From Apostichopus japonicus (lineage: Eukaryota > Echinodermata > Holothuroidea > Aspidochirotida > Stichopodidae), in contig NC_092578.1 of NCBI RefSeq assembly GCF_037975245.1, positions 14,676,321 to 14,740,320 on the forward strand: a DNA stretch of 64,000 nt, in the 5' to 3' direction. Numbering within the stretch: position 1 is the first letter of the stretch; every line of letters begins with the position of its first letter. Positions 14,840 through 27,865 of this stretch are shown here, in pieces. A program made the translations under genes and the position numbers. The notes under the pieces were generated by a model, which worked only from the letters and a program-made list of their open reading frames with translations, was not told where the DNA came from and did no database searches.

Positions 14840-17655
14840 AATCATGTATATGCATACGTGTGTATGCGTGAGTGTGTGTTTGTGTACATTATATAATTTG
14901 TAAAACTCTTGCAATATGTTAAGCTCGTAAACGACAGCAATAATAATTTATAAACGAAATGAAATTTGTACACACCTCTTCTTCAGTTGATATGAATCCA
15001 CGATGGTCATAAACTTCGCACCTGGTAAATCTCCTCTACCGTCTGCTACTGAACTTGAGATAAACGCTGTTGATTTGTATGTTTGATATACTGTTTGGCT
15101 ACCAGCAAAATTTCATCGAATATGTAATCACAGAAAAGACTATGACAGCGTCATAAATAGTATATGGGCACGCAGAGTAAATGTTTTACTTCAATTAAGT
15201 TTTTTATTATCCGAGATGTAGCTGTAACCCGATCGTTGAACCGTATCTGTTCTATAAACATTCCCAGTAAAGCACACGACCACATTTGACAAATGGTTAT
15301 GACTGAACTTCTGACAGCAGTAGTTCGAAAACTGCATTTATATGAAAGACCAGTATGTATTGGCACTGACCATAAGAATTTGAAGAACGTCCAAAAACCT
15401 TGTGTGACAAACAGATAGGTCTATTACTTGTCGTAACCATCTGTATATTATTTCGGTGGATATATCTGTTCTGTTCCCCCCTTCTTTATCTAAATATAGG
15501 ATAGAAATCTCCGTGTACTGTGCAAGCCTGATTCATCGACTGTCCGGGGTGTCTCCGCTTAACATGCGCTCGAACCAGATTGCTCTCTGATATTCACCGA
15601 TGTTACTAAATGTAAGGGCCGATATGAATTTTAAGCACTTGTTGTTCAGATTCACTAGAAATTTGTCGATATATTTTAAGACGGCAACAATGTATGTTGT
15701 ACCGCTGTACAAACCATATGTATATAGTAAAATGTCACTCTTTGGCTTAGAGCAGTTCGCGTACATGTTATATAAAACATGGAGCTAAATGGCGATCTAT
15801 GCATATACATACATACAGAACAATTCACGTGACTCGCGCAATCACACTTTCAGTTCTTGGTGAGCAAAATTTAGAGCTCGTATTAAAAGTATGATTATAG
15901 GTAACATAAAGTTCCACACACATTGACTATACTTGAAGTAACAGTGCATACGAAATACGAAATCCCCACCCACCAATTATATTGAGCTTTGATGGTACAA
16001 TATTTATACGTGTTGGGTCGGTGTGCGGGTGGATATGAGTTACTGTTTTCTTGTATTGCTCTCTCTATTTCTTTATGGGAGCGCTCTACTAGACAAGCCC
16101 TCTGGATTTTTTGGAGTGCTTCCTTTCAAAATTTTCCCTGTTGTTAATATCTCTTGTCACTTAGTTAACTTCCTGTATTTATATTGTGAAAAAAAAATGA
16201 AATGAAATGAAATATTTGAAAATCTTGCGTCCTTTGATGTACTACATGATTTGTCTATCATATTTTCTTCATTAGATCCATAACTAATGATATTGTGGTT
16301 GACGGATGCAGTATATATAGTGTGAAAGCTCAACTTATTTCAATGAAAAGGATAATTTGTGAATCAGCATGGCACCATACGGTTGACCAAAAGCCATTGT
16401 TAACAGAGCAACTATAGAAGTACTGCATGAGGCCTGATGACGTCATCTTGCACAATGTCGTCCGTATGTCTTCTGTCATTGGTCTGAAAGGTCAAATGTC
16501 ATCGGAATATAACGTAATGGTCACTCATGTTTACGTCCAACAAGTACCACTTGGCATCCAGTGGTCAAACCTTATACTCTCATTAATATATGGCAATAAC
16601 TTGCTGAGTCCGAAAAAAAGAGAACCTTTTATTTCAGCATTGATTGATCTCAGATTTGACTTTTACATAGTAAAACACATACAAACTTTACACTATAGCT
16701 TCAATATTTAACACATAAGGAAAATTGAATAACACAAACCTAAGAAATCGCTCTAGCCTATTCAGAAACGGGCGCTTAATGAACTACATACATTCCCGGC
16801 TTTAATATGTGATCGTGTAATTAGGAGTCGCCTTCCGCTTTCCATGCACAAACGATATTTGTCTTGGGCTTTCCTAAGTGACTTTAAAAGATTAAAAGAA
16901 AAAACACTAACGGATCCAGGAGCTTAAAAATGAGAGGGGGCGGGGTTCGCCCTGATTGTGTTCAAGCCGACTCCAATCCAGGAGTATATGGGTAGTTGGT
17001 ACTATCCTACCCTCACACCCCCCCCCCCAAAAAACATTAATAATAATAAATAAATAACATTTATTTGTAGTCATCCAATGGTGCTTTTGGAGACTTTTGA
17101 GGTCTACACACAAGGTGGTGTTAATTTAGTATACCTTTGAATGTTCTGCGTGTTGAATAAAGGCTGAGGGTTGGATGAGCTTCGATCCGCATCTGACTAA
17201 TGTAATTTTTCACTTCTCCCTTACTCGATACTCTTTTCAAGTCACCCCATTTACTGCTCACTCGTACCCTTCCTTCTACATAATACTCCATGTTTATGCC
17301 ATTAGGGTCACCTTGCGAAGAGGATCGATGCGGCAAGAAAACCAGAAAGTTCCCTGAGTTCAGAACAGCAAATCTCTGAAATATGTTATGTCGGTCAGGG
17401 TAGGGGTCTAATCGGAGGGTACCCATCCTCTTAGAAATGCTGGTAAAATGGAGGGTGCTTAGATGCAAAATGGTGCTATATTTTACAACTTGTTGAAGAA
17501 TTTTCGACTGTTTAGGTTGTACCGCACATTTGCCTAAATGTTGTATAATTATGTACTGTATGCCTACACTAAAGGATTTTTGTTTTTAACCAGTGCAAGA
17601 GGGGGAGGGGAGCTTCCTGGTTTCTGTCTGGGTAACCCACTCCTTTATCGAATTA
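14840..17655. other. No convincing gene; two weak minus-strand exon candidates
   Basis: Minus strand 15090-14976 is open between an AG acceptor and a gtgtgt donor and reads TAFISSSVADGRGDLPGAKF in part. Minus 15600-15540 reads EYQRAIWFERMLSGDTPDSR then stop after a possible acceptor. Neither matches a family I recognise and they cannot be joined. The rest is AT-rich DNA with a diverged family A relative near 17390-17630. Confidence 0.3.
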
Positions 17656-17659
17656 TGCT

Positions 17660-17912
17660 ATAGGAGTGTTAGCTCAGTGGTTAACGCCGGTGCCTTTCAA
17701 TCATAAGGTCCCGAGTTCGAGTCACTCCAAGATTAATGTATGTCGTCCAGTTACAGAGTTGTTGACAATTGACAATTCATAATCATGGATGTTAAATATG
17801 AATCTAAGAGACTGACTTCGGTCAGCTTGCGGCTTTGATAAGCCAATGATCGGCTTCTTCGCAAGTTCCTCAGCTGCTTTCAGGAGGATCTATAATACAT
17901 ACATACATACAC
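17660..17912 (+). mobile_element. tRNA-derived SINE with (ATAC)n tail
   Basis: A tRNA-like head has A-box TTAGCTCAGTGGTTAACG, B-box GAGTTCGAGTCACTC and a largely paired acceptor stem (GGAGTG/CACTCC). A ~150-bp unrelated body and a tail of ATAC repeats follow. The head-body-tail layout is classical for a tRNA SINE, so no functional tRNA is called. It lies just upstream of ACBP copy 1. Confidence 0.75.
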
Positions 17913-18101
17913 ACATCATCAACAATGGAAGCAGGCCTACCTAGAGATACCTGGATAACACGGCAAGATTACGTCATCAAAAGTTACCTTGCTCACATGG
18001 TGTCTACATAACGGTAGATTAGTCATTACTGTCCGTACCGCCCAAGCTCCCGTGACTATACAGTGAACGCCTCACCCTGTTCTCCAGCCGTATCAGAAAT
18101 C

Positions 18102-21100
18102 ATGCCTTCGGTAAGAAGCTAATACCTATTGTTTAGCCCTTAGATTAAATCTAAGAACCTACTCCTTTTTTATTTAAAGTGATATTTTATTTTGATAATA
18201 CCTAACAAAGACGTAAGGTTTCAAACAACCACAGTGCATTTACATTTAATTAAATAGGCTACGTTAGATACAGTGTTACTGTACGTCGGTTCTATAGTAT
18301 CTGGACTGGTTGCGCGAAGTAGGCTTGGCAGGTCTTTGTTCGTTCACTAATTACTAGTAGTACAGTGCATTGGAGTAGATATATCCATGTTATGATGAAA
18401 TATTGAAGACGGTTTAACTGAAGGTTTGGGGTTCTAATTTAGAATCCGTACCATCCGACAGGCTAAAAGAGGGCGCTCCTTTTGATGGGGTGAGGGTTGT
18501 TAAATGGGGCGTGGATATTTTGGGGGACTAAAAGAGTTTGGCGGTTTTAATGAAAATAGTACAGTAGCTTCAGCGCTTATGTCCCTTCATTGTACCCATT
18601 TACCCCTATTCCGTATCTCTCTTCACGTACATAGATGGAGATGTCGTTCCAGTAAACCATCTCTGGCTTATATAACTATACCCCTTTAATTCATTCAAGC
18701 GAATCATTCACGCGACGCACCTATTCACTGACTGTTATTCTATTGAAGCAAGCCGATGCGAGCACACACATTCAGCCAGATTATACAGTTGTTATACAGT
18801 TGTTATTCTGCCGATTCGAAGTAAGCTTTCACATTCATATGGTACGGATTCTAAAGTCAGGCCAGGTTTGGTATAAACATGTTTACGACTGAAGCCATTG
18901 TATTTGCCTAGCAAATTGGTCTTCATTAGCCACATTGTATGTTACACTGACAGTACTTGTAGTAGCCCAATTTGCATCATGTATGAAGTTTATACAAAGA
19001 AGCTTTGGCACTTGCAGCAAATTGAAGATGAACAGCTCACCCAAAAGCGTCAATTTACACTGCTATTTTACGTAGAGTCTTACTCTTAACGTTAGGCAAT
19101 GAAGTGCCCAATAAAATTTTCCAGATTGTAAGAAATTCTTAAAATAACAAAAATACAAAGAATTGTGAGCCACTTCTAAGGGTATACGTATGTGGAATGG
19201 AAAATTAAATTAAATTGGTATCATGTTTCTACTTAAACATAACTAGGCTCCACGAAACAGTTTGTTACTGCTAGATCTGTGCTGCTGGGACGTAACAACA
19301 TGTAAAAGTGCCTATCTACTGAAGCATACTGCACGATTAACGACGTTTTCAAGCTTCTAATAAATTGAAATGCAGCTTTTAACTGAACAAATATACAACT
19401 CGTAGGATGTAACCCAATTTTTTCATTTATTAGCATACTCCAAGAATGTGTCAGGACTTCCTTTGGCATTTCACAGGCAGTGACACAGATGGGCATTAGC
19501 ATATATTGCTTGCCTAGCCTAGCTTCAAGTTAACTTGGCTAGTACTGACTACTACTACTAGTAGTATACTTATAAATTTATCGCTGTCTAAATGCAACAG
19601 CAGTAAATAGGCTATAACCAATTGGTAGGATTGGAAAGAATAATGGTGATAACAAACTTTGTTAGGACTGAGATGAAAGTCTGCTCTTGCTGTTTTGCCT
19701 ATATAGGCCTAATTGCTACTTAAGAAGCCAAAGATTGTTGTAGGCCTACCTTCCATGCAAAGAACGAGATTAAATGTTTGTGGTAAATGTATGCATCCTT
19801 TTTGAAGTGATGAAATGATTAATTGTATTTCATCACAACGTGAGTCACCATGCATAACTGAAGGCATCTGAGAGTTACAATATGGAGATTAAATTACAAA
19901 ATGATAACAATATAATATTTACACAGAAGAAAGACTTGTAAGTAGACAACAATGTGCTGTGGCAGACTGCTAAAAGTGCTGCAAATACATGTTTATAGGC
20001 CTACATCTATTATGGTACCTTGTTCCATCGAATCTTTAATATTTCTTCAATGAAAGCTTGGAAAAATTGTAAAAACTTAGAACAGAATATCAATCATTGT
20101 TAAACGACGTATATTGTTTTTTCAAATATCCAAACTTGTTTTGCGTGTTGACCGATCCTCCAATCACAGGGCTGCATCATGCATTAACTTATACACAGCA
20201 ATAATGGCTTCTTGGTTGTTTCACTACTGTGAGGTACCTATCATTTAAAAAATGCAGTATATAATTTCTCGATGATCTTTCACTGAAATCCAGCTTTTGT
20301 AGACATGAATTGTCATAAAAATGTTCAAGAAAATATTTTACCTCAACATGGCTTGCAGTGTTTATCAGTCTTTTTCATTCACTGAGCATTTGTGTCAGGT
20401 CACTAAGGTGGCTGTATGACTCTACTATGAACCCTCCCCAGCAGTCAGGTAGCCAGGCTCGGTGCAGGGGGGCATGTCCCTCCCCTTTCAGACTAGTGTT
20501 CTCCCACTCCCATCCCCTTAATTTATCCCACCATCATGTGAACAAAAACTTTATACTGAAGTAACAGCACATGAGTATTGTGCCCCTCTTTTCAATATTA
20601 CTGCCCCTCCATACTTTGTTGGTGCCCCTCCAATTCAGAGTACCTCCCCAGTGGCCCAAACATTTCTGTTAAGCTGTCTCGCCAAAATTTCAGTCTCAAT
20701 AAACTTAGCATGGTGAACAATATAGACAGTTGGGCTTTGTGCCCTATGTAATTAGTTACGAGCCTAAGTAAGATAGTACATTTGCAAACATGCTAGGACA
20801 GTGGCGTAGGAAGGTACTTTTGAGTGGGGGGGGGCTGAAGACTGATGGCCGGCCTGGGGGAGGGGTCTAAGGGGAGGGGGTGTCCCCCTCCCCTTTGGAT
20901 TTTTTTGCATTTCCAGGTGGCCTCAGATGCAATTTGGTGCAATATAGCACACTTCAACACCCACTCCATTTTGTAAACTTAATTTTGTATTTTCACCTGG
21001 CCTTAGATGCAATTTGGTGCTCCAAATGAGATTTTTTTTCTCATTTGGAAATGAAAAAGGGGTTTTCTGACTTGCGGAGCGGGGGGGCGGAATGATACTT

Positions 21101-24100
21101 CCGCCCAGTGTTCGATTTTTCCGGTATCGCATCGCAAAATGCGATCCAAAACGACAAACTTGCGAGACGTTTCCAAATCAGCATCGCACTTTCTGCCGAT
21201 TTGTGCGATACAAATTCTTAGTCAGATTTGGGAGCAAACACTCAAACCTTAACTTACGAACTGTCGATCACAATGTAAAAGTCATAATTTATTGAGTTTA
21301 TACTCAATGTACAACTTATCGACTTGACCGTATAGCGAAAAAAACCCTGAAAAAATAATATCCTACCATAGTTAAGTGTAAAGCAAATAGCCTAACCACC
21401 TCGGCGGTTACAGATCTCACGTAACTAAAAGGTTCCCTGGCAACGTGCCAAAAAATGTTAACAAACAGGTGTTATACAGGGGATGAGCTCACAGTTGTTG
21501 GGAAGGTACCTGGGCAAATTCGCAGCACATGTACCGTGGTACAGTAGTTGGGTAAAGGGTTAAACACTGCAGTTGTAAAAATGTACGCATAGTGCACGCT
21601 ATTCATTGTTAGGCAGTCTAGAAACGGGGCTTTGCTGAACGTTGTTTGTTTCATAATATTGAAGTTTTGTAAGTTGCACTTTTTAAAGATTGAAAGACAG
21701 ATTAAATCTCTTTTCATTTTATAACATAATACAGCTACTTTAACTTGTCATTTTAAAATTTTCATCAGTTTCGTGACAATTTAAATAAAAAAAGTTGTCA
21801 GTATTTTGCATCCTCAACTGCGAATTTTTTCATCGCCAGACATCGCAAAAAAAGACAACAATTTTCGGGGGCTTTCGCCCCAAGGATCCCCACGAGGGGT
21901 TCTACCCCGTGACCCCACCATAACCCTAAGATGGGCCCCTGGACACCACGCCTTTATGCTCGCACGTTACGCGTGCTAGGCAGGCGAACACCGGCGGGAA
22001 ATCGGCAGTGTGTTCGCGGGAAATTGAACAAGGTTTTCCAACACTGCTGAACTGTGCAGTTACTGTATGCATCATGTTCAAGGTTTTCACGGAGGCCTTT
22101 GAGGAAATGAATGGTTAGTACAGTGTATATATGCTGCACTAATGCTGTGTGTAGGCCAAGGTTCACGAAGGTCAATGGTTATATTCGCGCGCCATAGACG
22201 TGTTTTTAGATGTTACGGAGAGTCAGGTTTCCATGGATATTAATCGAAAATGAATCTGAGTTTAACTGACGCTAAAGAAATGGATCGTCTTGGGCAGATT
22301 AACAAATCATTGCATGTATAAATAAGTACAGGTAGCTCTGCTGTTCAAAAGAAAAGTTCAATATCGGTTTGCTGTTATCGGCAATTAGGCAAAATTTTAC
22401 CGATACCGATATGCTGCCGATATTGCAAATATCGGCCGATACCGATATTGAAAACGATTATCGTAGCCATGGGCGTCAACAGGTGGGGGACGGGGGGGAC
22501 ATGTCCCCCCCACTTTCAAAAGTGGAGGGGATATCATATCATTTGTCCCCCCCCCCACTTTTCAGAGCAGTTATTAAAAAAATCACATGCATATGCGCGA
22601 TTTTCTATCACAATTGCTGAGCTGATTCAAGTAGAATCTAACTTAAGAATCATTATCAATAAATTGCACTGGAAATTAGAACAGTGCTTGGCCCTTTATC
22701 CCCCTTCCTCCGATATTCACCCTCCCCGCTTCGTCCGAGACCTCTGATAAAAGTTTGTGCGATGTTTGAACGATGTTTTAGAGTGTTTTGTGGAAGCACC
22801 CCTTCTCGCCAGAAATGGAATTCCCCTTGCCCTACACTGTGAATCAGAGAAAACGACGCATTTCAACTTGAAAACAAGTCGAAGACCCCACCAGGAAGGT
22901 AATATCATATATTTTAGGCCCTACAGACAGTATTCTGCCTGTATGCAGGGTATTATATGATACCAAACTACCGAAAATATTTCGTTTGAGATGGACGCTG
23001 TGTAATTCGTTTCCCTTGGTGTCAGAACGGCATCTTTCTACCAGTACTTTCTGTCGGAATTTAGTTTTGTGAGACAAAATTTCTCCTCACAGATCTGGTT
23101 CTGATTTAACTAAAAACGACTCAGGAAGGCCGTCTCCTGCGATCTAGGGGGTCTTATGTACCCAAAATTTTCTGGTACGCTACGCGCCAACCAATGGTGG
23201 CGCTCCGCTTAGATAGTATAGTGTCCCCCCCACTTTCTGAAACCTGCTGACGCCCATGATCGTAGCAACACTAGTATAAATAATAATAATAATAAACAAA
23301 CATTTTCTAGTTAATACATTGATCCCCAACATTTGGTCAGTTTTGTGGTAATTTCAAAACTGCTATTCAATATTGGGGAACTGCTATGCAACAAAAATAT
23401 TGTACAGCAATTGTCAAAATTTGTTGCTATGCAATTTTTTGGCCATAAGTCGAACACTGCTTCCGCCCCTCCACATTTTTCACTGGGGGGGCTGGCGCCC
23501 CCCAGCCCCCCCCGGTTCCTACGCCCTTGTGCTAGGATATATTTTGCAAAAAGTAATCTGAACAACTGTTTAAGCAGTGGTTAAATACTTGTGTGTTCAA
23601 CAAGTATATCTTTTTTCCAAAAGCTTTGAGCTAATCTAGTGCATCAAGTGTTTCTATATGTGAAATTGAAAGATATTTTGACCATAAGATCAGGATTCCG
23701 TTGAAACCTTGTTACTATTAGGTAGGCACCCTTTGCACGAGTGATTGTTTGGCCCTTTTGGGTGTACCAAGGTGGCATGAGCGACCTTCAAATATAGCTC
23801 TGCAAAGAGTATTGTTGTCAGCAGGTGCGATGTGGCCTCTATGTCATGAATAATACCACCATACATCCTACTACCTACCAATCCTACTCTTTTACCTAGA
23901 TGGAAACTGGAAGCTTTAAGTTCTATTTGTTTTGCTGCATTATAATCAGTTTGTAACTTAAATGTTATGTGATTACCTTTTATATTTGTGGTTTTAAACT
24001 TGAAGCAGGCATTTACTCTGTTATTAAAGCACCGATCAATTATATATATCAGAGAAAATTACACACATTTCGATATAGGCTACGTAGGCCTATGTTGTCT

Positions 24101-27100
24101 CAGCACATATGAATTGTAAGAAGCCTTCTTTAGTATTAATTAAAACTTTTCAGACATAATGTATTCAGAATTGGGTAAATTGTTTCAGCTCCAGTGTATA
24201 CCGACCTGATTTTTATTTTCTTACACAAACTGATCTTGCAATTTGAACAACAAAGTTTCCCGCACACCCATAGTGAAATTCCCCTCACATATTTCATGTA
24301 CATGAAATTGCCAAGAAAACTTTTCACTGTTGTAAGTTTTATGTCAACCTGCAGTACGTTCCAAATATTTAAAATATATCAAGTTCGTCATAATGATATT
24401 TTTTTTTCTTCCCCCTTCCTCTCCAATTCTCTTTTCAAGGACGAATTTAACAAAGCTGCTGATGAGGTCAAACAGCTGACCACCAAACCATCTGATTCAG
24501 ATCTGTTAGAACTTTATGGTTACTTTAAACAAGTCACTGTCGGTGATTGCAACACAGGTACAGTACTAACTTTATACCTTAATACTGTAACTGGAAGTAT
24601 TAACAATCATTAGGGTTCATTGGTTCTCCATACATGGACAGTGAACATTGCTAACATGTGGTCAATATTACTGTAGGCATGCAAGTCCACTGTGGATTAA
24701 CATACATTCCCTACAAATGCCAGCAGGGTGCATGCATATGGTTCTCAGGTGCTCTTATTGTACCCCATTTGACCAGTCAATTTTCCCCCCTTGACCAATT
24801 GACCTAATCTGTTAAGTTCAATCGTGCCTACTGTCAAATATATATAGAATCACAAAGAAAGTACAGTTTTCATCTTTAGAGGCTTGGTCATATGTTTTAT
24901 TAGTCGGGTACTGAAGTCTTCAGTCACATTATTAATCAACTTATGCAATAAGTTCCTTATTTTCCTAAATGTTTGGACTTTTTTTTACAAAGAATTAATA
25001 GGTCCAAGCTCTGTAAACTATTAAGTCCACAAAAGAATTTTGCTTGTATACCCAAAATACCAACTGTGAGTCATAAGCTATTAACTTTTAACAACAGAGC
25101 AAAGTTTTGAACCCAAAAGGTTGGAGATCTTTTTAGCTTGATCAATTCCAAGTCATGTCCATTTCAGATCATGTATGGATCAGTCAAGGAACAGTCAAAA
25201 TATTAGCAAATATACTCAGTTCTATTTGTCCTTTTTGATATTTAATCCACAATTTCCCTGAAGTATTTTGTATTTTTGTCACTGTCTGAGGTGGACGTCT
25301 GCACTGAGTCCAACAGTGTAATAGATATCGTGTGTTTTTACTCATCAACACCCCTGATATAAGTTACTCATTAACCAAAACTATTTGTTTAACGATAGAT
25401 GTTTACCTCAAATTATAGCTACTCAAAAGATTTGCTGAACAGATTCAGCAGAGAAGTTTACTGCTGGAGATAAGAGTTTAATCTTTTTGACCCTTGAATG
25501 TTTGCCATCAGGTGCATTACCCAACTGAACAACTGAAGATCTCTATATTTATCAAGGCTCTCTTATAAAAGCCCCAATAAAACTGTAAATCTTTACTCTG
25601 AAAATAAACTTCATATCAGTACAAACTGATTTCTTAATTTCAATCAGTTGACCTTTTTTTATTACTTCTTTTCTGTTTGAATGATATTTCAAGTACATGG
25701 AAGTACAAGCCCTGGATGTTAGCTGTAGTATCGAACACCAGAAGTGACATAGCGAGTGGAGTTAATCCAGTTATTCATGAAATTTACAAAAGTTTAAGCC
25801 ATCCTGTAACATGTATTAAAGAAACTCAAGATTTTGGAACCTTAGTTTATATAAAGAGCCTTGTCCGGCCACAGTCCCAGGAAGAGTGCTAATATGGTAC
25901 TGCATTTAACATGGTAGTAAATTAGTAATATTGTACTTAAGTTCACTTGAGACTTTCATGTACTGTAGGCTACAGTAGGTGCCCATGATTGCTACCTCTT
26001 TTTGCATTCACCATTATCTGAGCACCAAATGGAAACAACCCACCCTCATAATCAGTATTGACCACTGGGGAGTTGAAATAAATTTGATATAAAATGACTT
26101 ACTAATTCTTAGACAAATCAATGTGAACTAACATGATTTTTAACTTTGTTGCCAATGAACCGAATAAATAATAGAAACTCCACAAGCCATTCAGACAATC
26201 AATCCTACCTAATTGTGTGGAAGCCTAATATCTTAGCCAAGCTGCCATGCCTATTTATATCATGAACACTGTTGTATATAAATTACAAATTCTGTTAAAT
26301 GAACTGTACTTTACTGTACAGTACCCTTGAGTACAGAGAAACATCTCAAGAGATAAGCGTTTGGCCGACTTACAATTTTCACCAACGCTCTGAAAAAACT
26401 GGATATTGAAAAGAAAAGAAAAACTTGGAGGGGGGGGGGGGGAGTTTGGGGTTCTTTCTGAAGTAGAAACTTCAAATATTTAATAATTAACAATTTAAGT
26501 GACAGTCAGCGTTGTGGTCAAGTTGTTAAGGCAGTGGACTTGTGATCTAAGGATTACAGGTTTGAGCCCTGGCCAGATCACTGAGTTGTGTCCTTGGGCA
26601 AGGCACTTTATCTCCATTGCCTCTCTTCACCCAGGTGTATAAATGGGGACTTGCGAGGTGACTTGTAAATATAGTTGCGAGCGCCGGTTTGTGGCTGCAC
26701 CCTATGGGAAGTCCCCCAGGGGACACATGGCTGTGGTGCACTGTGGTGCCCCAGGAGAGATTGTTTGAATTGTGCACACTTTGGTGTGTAGGCGTGACAA
26801 GTTACCAATGACCAGGGTTAAGTTACACATCAGGGACAGCAAGTTTGCTTATGAGGATGTTCATTAATCAAGAATCAGCATATATACAGCAGCTTTATTG
26901 TATAGTAAGCTCAATACAGAAATTTCATTTAATTTATTAATGCTGGTCAAAACTATTAATTTTACTTCTGCCTTTCTCTCCAACAGCAAGACCAGGCATG
27001 CTCGACATGAAAGGGAAGTACAAGTGGGATGCGTGGAATGCACACAAAGGTCAGAATAATCTACTTGTCCATTTTACTGGGGGTGTTTTGTGCGGGCTTG

Positions 27101-27865
27101 TACTTGTGGTAGCGTGGAGGTCGACTACAAAATCAGTTAACCCTCCATTCCTTTCCTTTTGCTAATCTTGCCATATACTGTATTGTGCTGATGAAAAGTA
27201 TGTCCGCCATAACTTACGTTGAATAAATGCTTTTCGGAGATTTTCCATTTCTCTGCTGCTACATTGAAGATGGCAAAATTTCGCGAGCCCACGAGCCCTG
27301 GATGTTAATAAAGGGTTCACGTTTGTATAAAAGTTCTCAAAAGTCGTATTTGTTGGCCTCATTGTTATGCCCCAGTTGCTACGAACATTTAACAGGTAAG
27401 ATTCGATTACCTTCGTTACCTGGATCGCGGATATCCTTGGACTTGAATCCAATATATGCGCCGTCACCCTACTCCACAGGCCACCCCATCTCTAATAGTC
27501 TTCATCTTATGTTATGCTAGCTGTTCCCATGACTCCTAAGTAGTTTGTAAATTTAATGTTTTTAGAGGTGTTTTACACATCTCGTGCTTCCTTTCCCAGC
27601 ATATCATCGAATTCAAATTTGACAAATGGCATGGGTTGATTGTCTTTTTGCCCTCCTCCCACCCCTCCCTGCCACCCTCAATTGTCCAGGTTTCATACCT
27701 GTATGCCATATGCTCCCCCCCCCCCATATCCTCTCTCACACTCCATTCTGCTACACCCATTCCTCTCTTCAATTGTTTTCTTCCTATTTTTATCTTTCAG
27801 GTATGAGCACCAAGGATGCAGAAGACAAATACATCGCAAAAGTGAATGAACTGAAAGCAAAATAG
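18102..27865 (+). CDS. DBI: Acyl-CoA-binding protein, copy 1 (four exons, 84 aa)
   Basis: Small cytosolic carrier that binds long-chain acyl-CoA esters and supplies them to lipid metabolism. Exons: 18102-18110 (Met-Pro-Ser), 24440-24557, 26987-27049 and 27801-27865, with donors gtaaga, gtacag, gtcaga and phases 0, 1, 1. The 84-aa product matches the usual ~86-aa length. Ligand residues of the family are present: Tyr29, Lys33 (in [11 protein letters not shown]), Lys55 (KYKWDAWN) and Tyr74 (DKYIAKV); the bovine Tyr31 equivalent is Phe32. The conserved [10 protein letters not shown] loop is intact, so binding is expected. Exon 1 supplies only three codons and was found because ATGCCTTCG+gtaag matches the start of copy 2. 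Intron 1 (6.3 kb) holds the nested transposons at 20799-23529; intron 2 holds a SINE. A tandem paralogue starts 4.3 kb downstream on the same strand. Confidence 0.92.
21106..23459 (+). mobile_element. hAT-like element (family B) inserted in family A MITE
   Basis: Begins CAGTGTTCGA and ends TCGAACACTG, a perfect 10-bp terminal inverted repeat of hAT type. It is bounded by the 8-bp target duplication CTTCCGCC (21098-21105 and 23460-23467), a sequence present once in intact family A copies. About 1.55 kb remains once the inner element at 22468-23258 is removed. No hAT transposase was recognised in its open frames, so it looks non-autonomous. An ATCGG/CCGAT-rich region lies around 22360-22460. 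Confidence 0.9.
22468..23258 (+). mobile_element. hAT-like MITE (family C, copy 1), innermost of the nest
   Basis: 791 bp, beginning CATGGGCGTCAACAGG and ending CCTGCTGACGCCCATG (one mismatch between the inverted ends). The 8-bp target duplication is ATCGTAGC (22460-22467 and 23259-23266). Runs of C/G near each end follow the termini. Its short open frames match no known protein. A nearly identical copy sits at 30463-31254. Confidence 0.92.
26505..26825 (+). mobile_element. tRNA-derived SINE in ACBP copy 1 intron 2
   Basis: The head has an A-box-like TTGTGGTCAAGTTGTTAAGG and B-box-like GGTTTGAGCCC. It is followed by TGTGTCCTTGGGCAAGGCAC and a GTGTATAAATGGGGAC block, phrases typical of animal tRNA SINE bodies. 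Sense orientation relative to the gene. Confidence 0.75.

Larger units (their letters stand above)
20799..23529 (+). mobile_element. hAT-like MITE (family A, copy 3), split by a second transposon
   Basis: Starts CAGTGGCGTAGGAA and ends TTCCTACGCCCTTG, terminal inverted repeats of family A. Flanked by the perfect 8-bp direct repeat TGCTAGGA (20791-20798 and 23530-23537). Without the insertion at 21106-23467 it is about 369 bp, matching the other copies. It carries no coding sequence. Eight-bp duplications and CA...TG ends fit hAT-superfamily non-autonomous elements. It lies in intron 1 of ACBP copy 1. Confidence 0.9.

Noticed and set aside
16427-16711. 94-codon plus-strand frame beginning MRPDDVILHNVV
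   Set aside because: No recognised domain, no splice context and ordinary composition for AT-rich DNA.
17664-17730. Functional tRNA gene with paired acceptor stem
   Set aside because: Followed by a SINE body and ATAC tail; the anticodon arm is poor. Treated as a SINE head.
21106-22467. hAT transposase gene inside family B
   Set aside because: None of the frames shows BED zinc-finger or hAT C-terminal motifs; the longest are under 85 codons.
22448-22747. Coding frames in family C MITEs (also 30405-30743 and antisense)
   Set aside because: Frames depend on homopolymer lengths and match no protein; both copies are non-autonomous transposons.
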